Shown here piece by piece: positions 16,515 to 17,146 of a stretch of 17,146 nucleotides of DNA. The DNA lies in contig NZ_JASLCE010000108.1 of the NCBI RefSeq assembly GCF_030146175.1, forward strand, positions 1 through 17,146, given 5' to 3'. Position 1 is the first letter of the stretch. Every line of letters starts with the position of its first letter. This stretch comes from Flavobacterium sp. Its GTDB lineage: Bacteria > Bacteroidota > Bacteroidia > Flavobacteriales > Flavobacteriaceae. Both the position numbers and the translations under genes were made by a program. The notes under the pieces are model-generated. The model was not told where the DNA came from. It was given only the letters and a program-made list of their open reading frames with translations, and made no database searches.

Positions 16515-16949
16515 ATGAAAAAATGGTTTGCGTTAGTATTGCTTTCTTTTATACTGTCAGGATGTACGCTGGCCGAATTTTGTTGTATCCGAAACTATAC
16601 CAACCAACCCATGCAGGTTTCATTTCCTGAAAAATCATTTCATCACGGTTTTCAGATTGAGATCAAAAACTGGTTGCTAACGGAAAACGAGATTAAAAGC
16701 GATTCTTTTCTAAGGTATTTTAAAACGTGGAAAAAATCCATTAAAAACAATAGAGTGACGTTTACGGTTCCGGCGCAGAGCACGGTTTATCTGGAACGTT
16801 TTAAAATCAACTTTAAAGGAATGAAAATCAATACGCTTTCGCCGGGTAACGAATATCAAAAGATCAAAGCCCGAAAAGAAGTGTACAAACCCAGCTTTAT
16901 GAGTATCGTATATTGTCTGGATTTAAAAATGAAGAAGGATGAAGAATAA
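16515..16949 (+). CDS. Small hypothetical lipoprotein
   Basis: 144 residues. The signal peptide ends in the lipobox LSGC with C17 as lipidation site, so it is predicted to be membrane-anchored and periplasmic. The rest is basic and beta-rich, with an immunoglobulin-like pattern (NRVTFTVPAQSTVYLERFKINFKGMKI, about 79-105). Further cysteines are near the N-terminus (C23, C24) and one is near the C-terminus (YCLDLKM). No family recognised. It starts 6 bases after pyrB and overlaps the next gene by 11 bases, so it is probably co-transcribed with the pyr genes, although a functional link to pyrimidine synthesis is not evident. Confidence 0.85.
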   Translation: MKKWFALVLLSFILSGCTLAEFCCIRNYTNQPMQVSFPEKSFHHGFQIEIKNWLLTENEIKSDSFLRYFKTWKKSIKNNRVTFTVPAQSTVYLERFKINFKGMKINTLSPGNEYQKIKARKEVYKPSFMSIVYCLDLKMKKDEE

Positions 16950-17146
16950 TGATAAAACAAAGGTCATTGTTGGTATTGTTGTAGGAGTTATCGTTTTTAT
17001 GGCGGTCTTTTTTGCGGTACACAATTTAATGAAACCGTCGTTAGAAAGTTATTTGACTACGGTGTCCCATGAAATTAACAAACAATGTCCTATTCCGGTC
17101 GATCGCGAAACCCGACTTGATAATTCGATGGTATTGCCGAATAAGG
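16939..17146 (+). CDS. Hypothetical single-pass membrane protein, 3' end outside the window
   Basis: Open to the end of the window (69 full codons). ATG 16939 overlaps the end of the lipoprotein gene by 11 bases in another frame, an arrangement that allows translational coupling. The N-terminus MKNNDKTK is followed by a strong hydrophobic segment (about 9-28: VIVGIVVGVIVFMAVFFAVH), then a soluble region with INKQCPIPVDRETRLDNS at 45-62, a motif I recall from short bacterial membrane proteins of unknown function. One membrane anchor with the C-terminal part probably outside the cytoplasm is likely. Confidence 0.75.
   Translation, partial: MKNNDKTKVIVGIVVGVIVFMAVFFAVHNLMKPSLESYLTTVSHEINKQCPIPVDRETRLDNSMVLPNK

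Overview
The window looks like chromosome from a Flavobacterium or close relative (Bacteroidota, Flavobacteriaceae). The signs are AT-rich DNA, several copies of the Bacteroidota -7 promoter box TAnnTTTG, few Shine-Dalgarno sequences, a secreted enzyme with a type IX secretion (T9SS) C-terminal sorting domain, a YbiT-like ABC-F protein, and a short bacterial SRP RNA with its own promoter and terminator.

Layout. 1-1790: SRP RNA, a short-chain dehydrogenase and a small transaldolase/FSA-family enzyme, closed by a strong hairpin terminator. 1807-3219 (minus): a lipoprotein with a C-terminal thioredoxin-like domain that lacks its catalytic cysteines, divergent from the ABC-F gene (3375-4994). 5162-6928: an exported WG-repeat protein. 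7050-9788: a large secreted metallophosphoesterase of purple-acid-phosphatase type with three tandem beta-sandwich repeats and a T9SS tail. 9881-11681: an AT-rich accessory patch. It holds a small orphan ORF, a probable SUKH-like immunity gene cut by an in-frame TGA with its C-terminal remnant still readable, a GC-richer non-coding islet, a small TPR protein and an inverted repeat. 11689-14843 (minus): a Crp/Fnr-type regulator followed by pirin, pirin, OsmC and a YjdJ-type GNAT, probably a stress or electrophile-response unit. 15009-17146: pyrR-pyrB followed by a small lipoprotein gene and an overlapping membrane-protein gene that runs off the window.

How the genes work together. The clearest unit is Crp-pirin-pirin-OsmC-GNAT: a candidate regulator, two iron-cupin proteins, a thiol peroxidase-like protein and a small acetyltransferase, with short gaps from the first pirin onward. 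pyrR and pyrB link pyrimidine sensing or salvage with the committed step of UMP synthesis. The remaining genes look like single transcription units.

No clearly new multi-gene system was identified. The best leads are the decayed immunity-like patch, the ABC-F protein whose second ATP site is lost on both sides, the cysteine-less TlpA-like lipoprotein, and a Crp-like gene whose -7 box sits three bases before its start codon. Most coding calls are firm. Promoters, the accessory-region families and mechanistic proposals are inference from reading alone.
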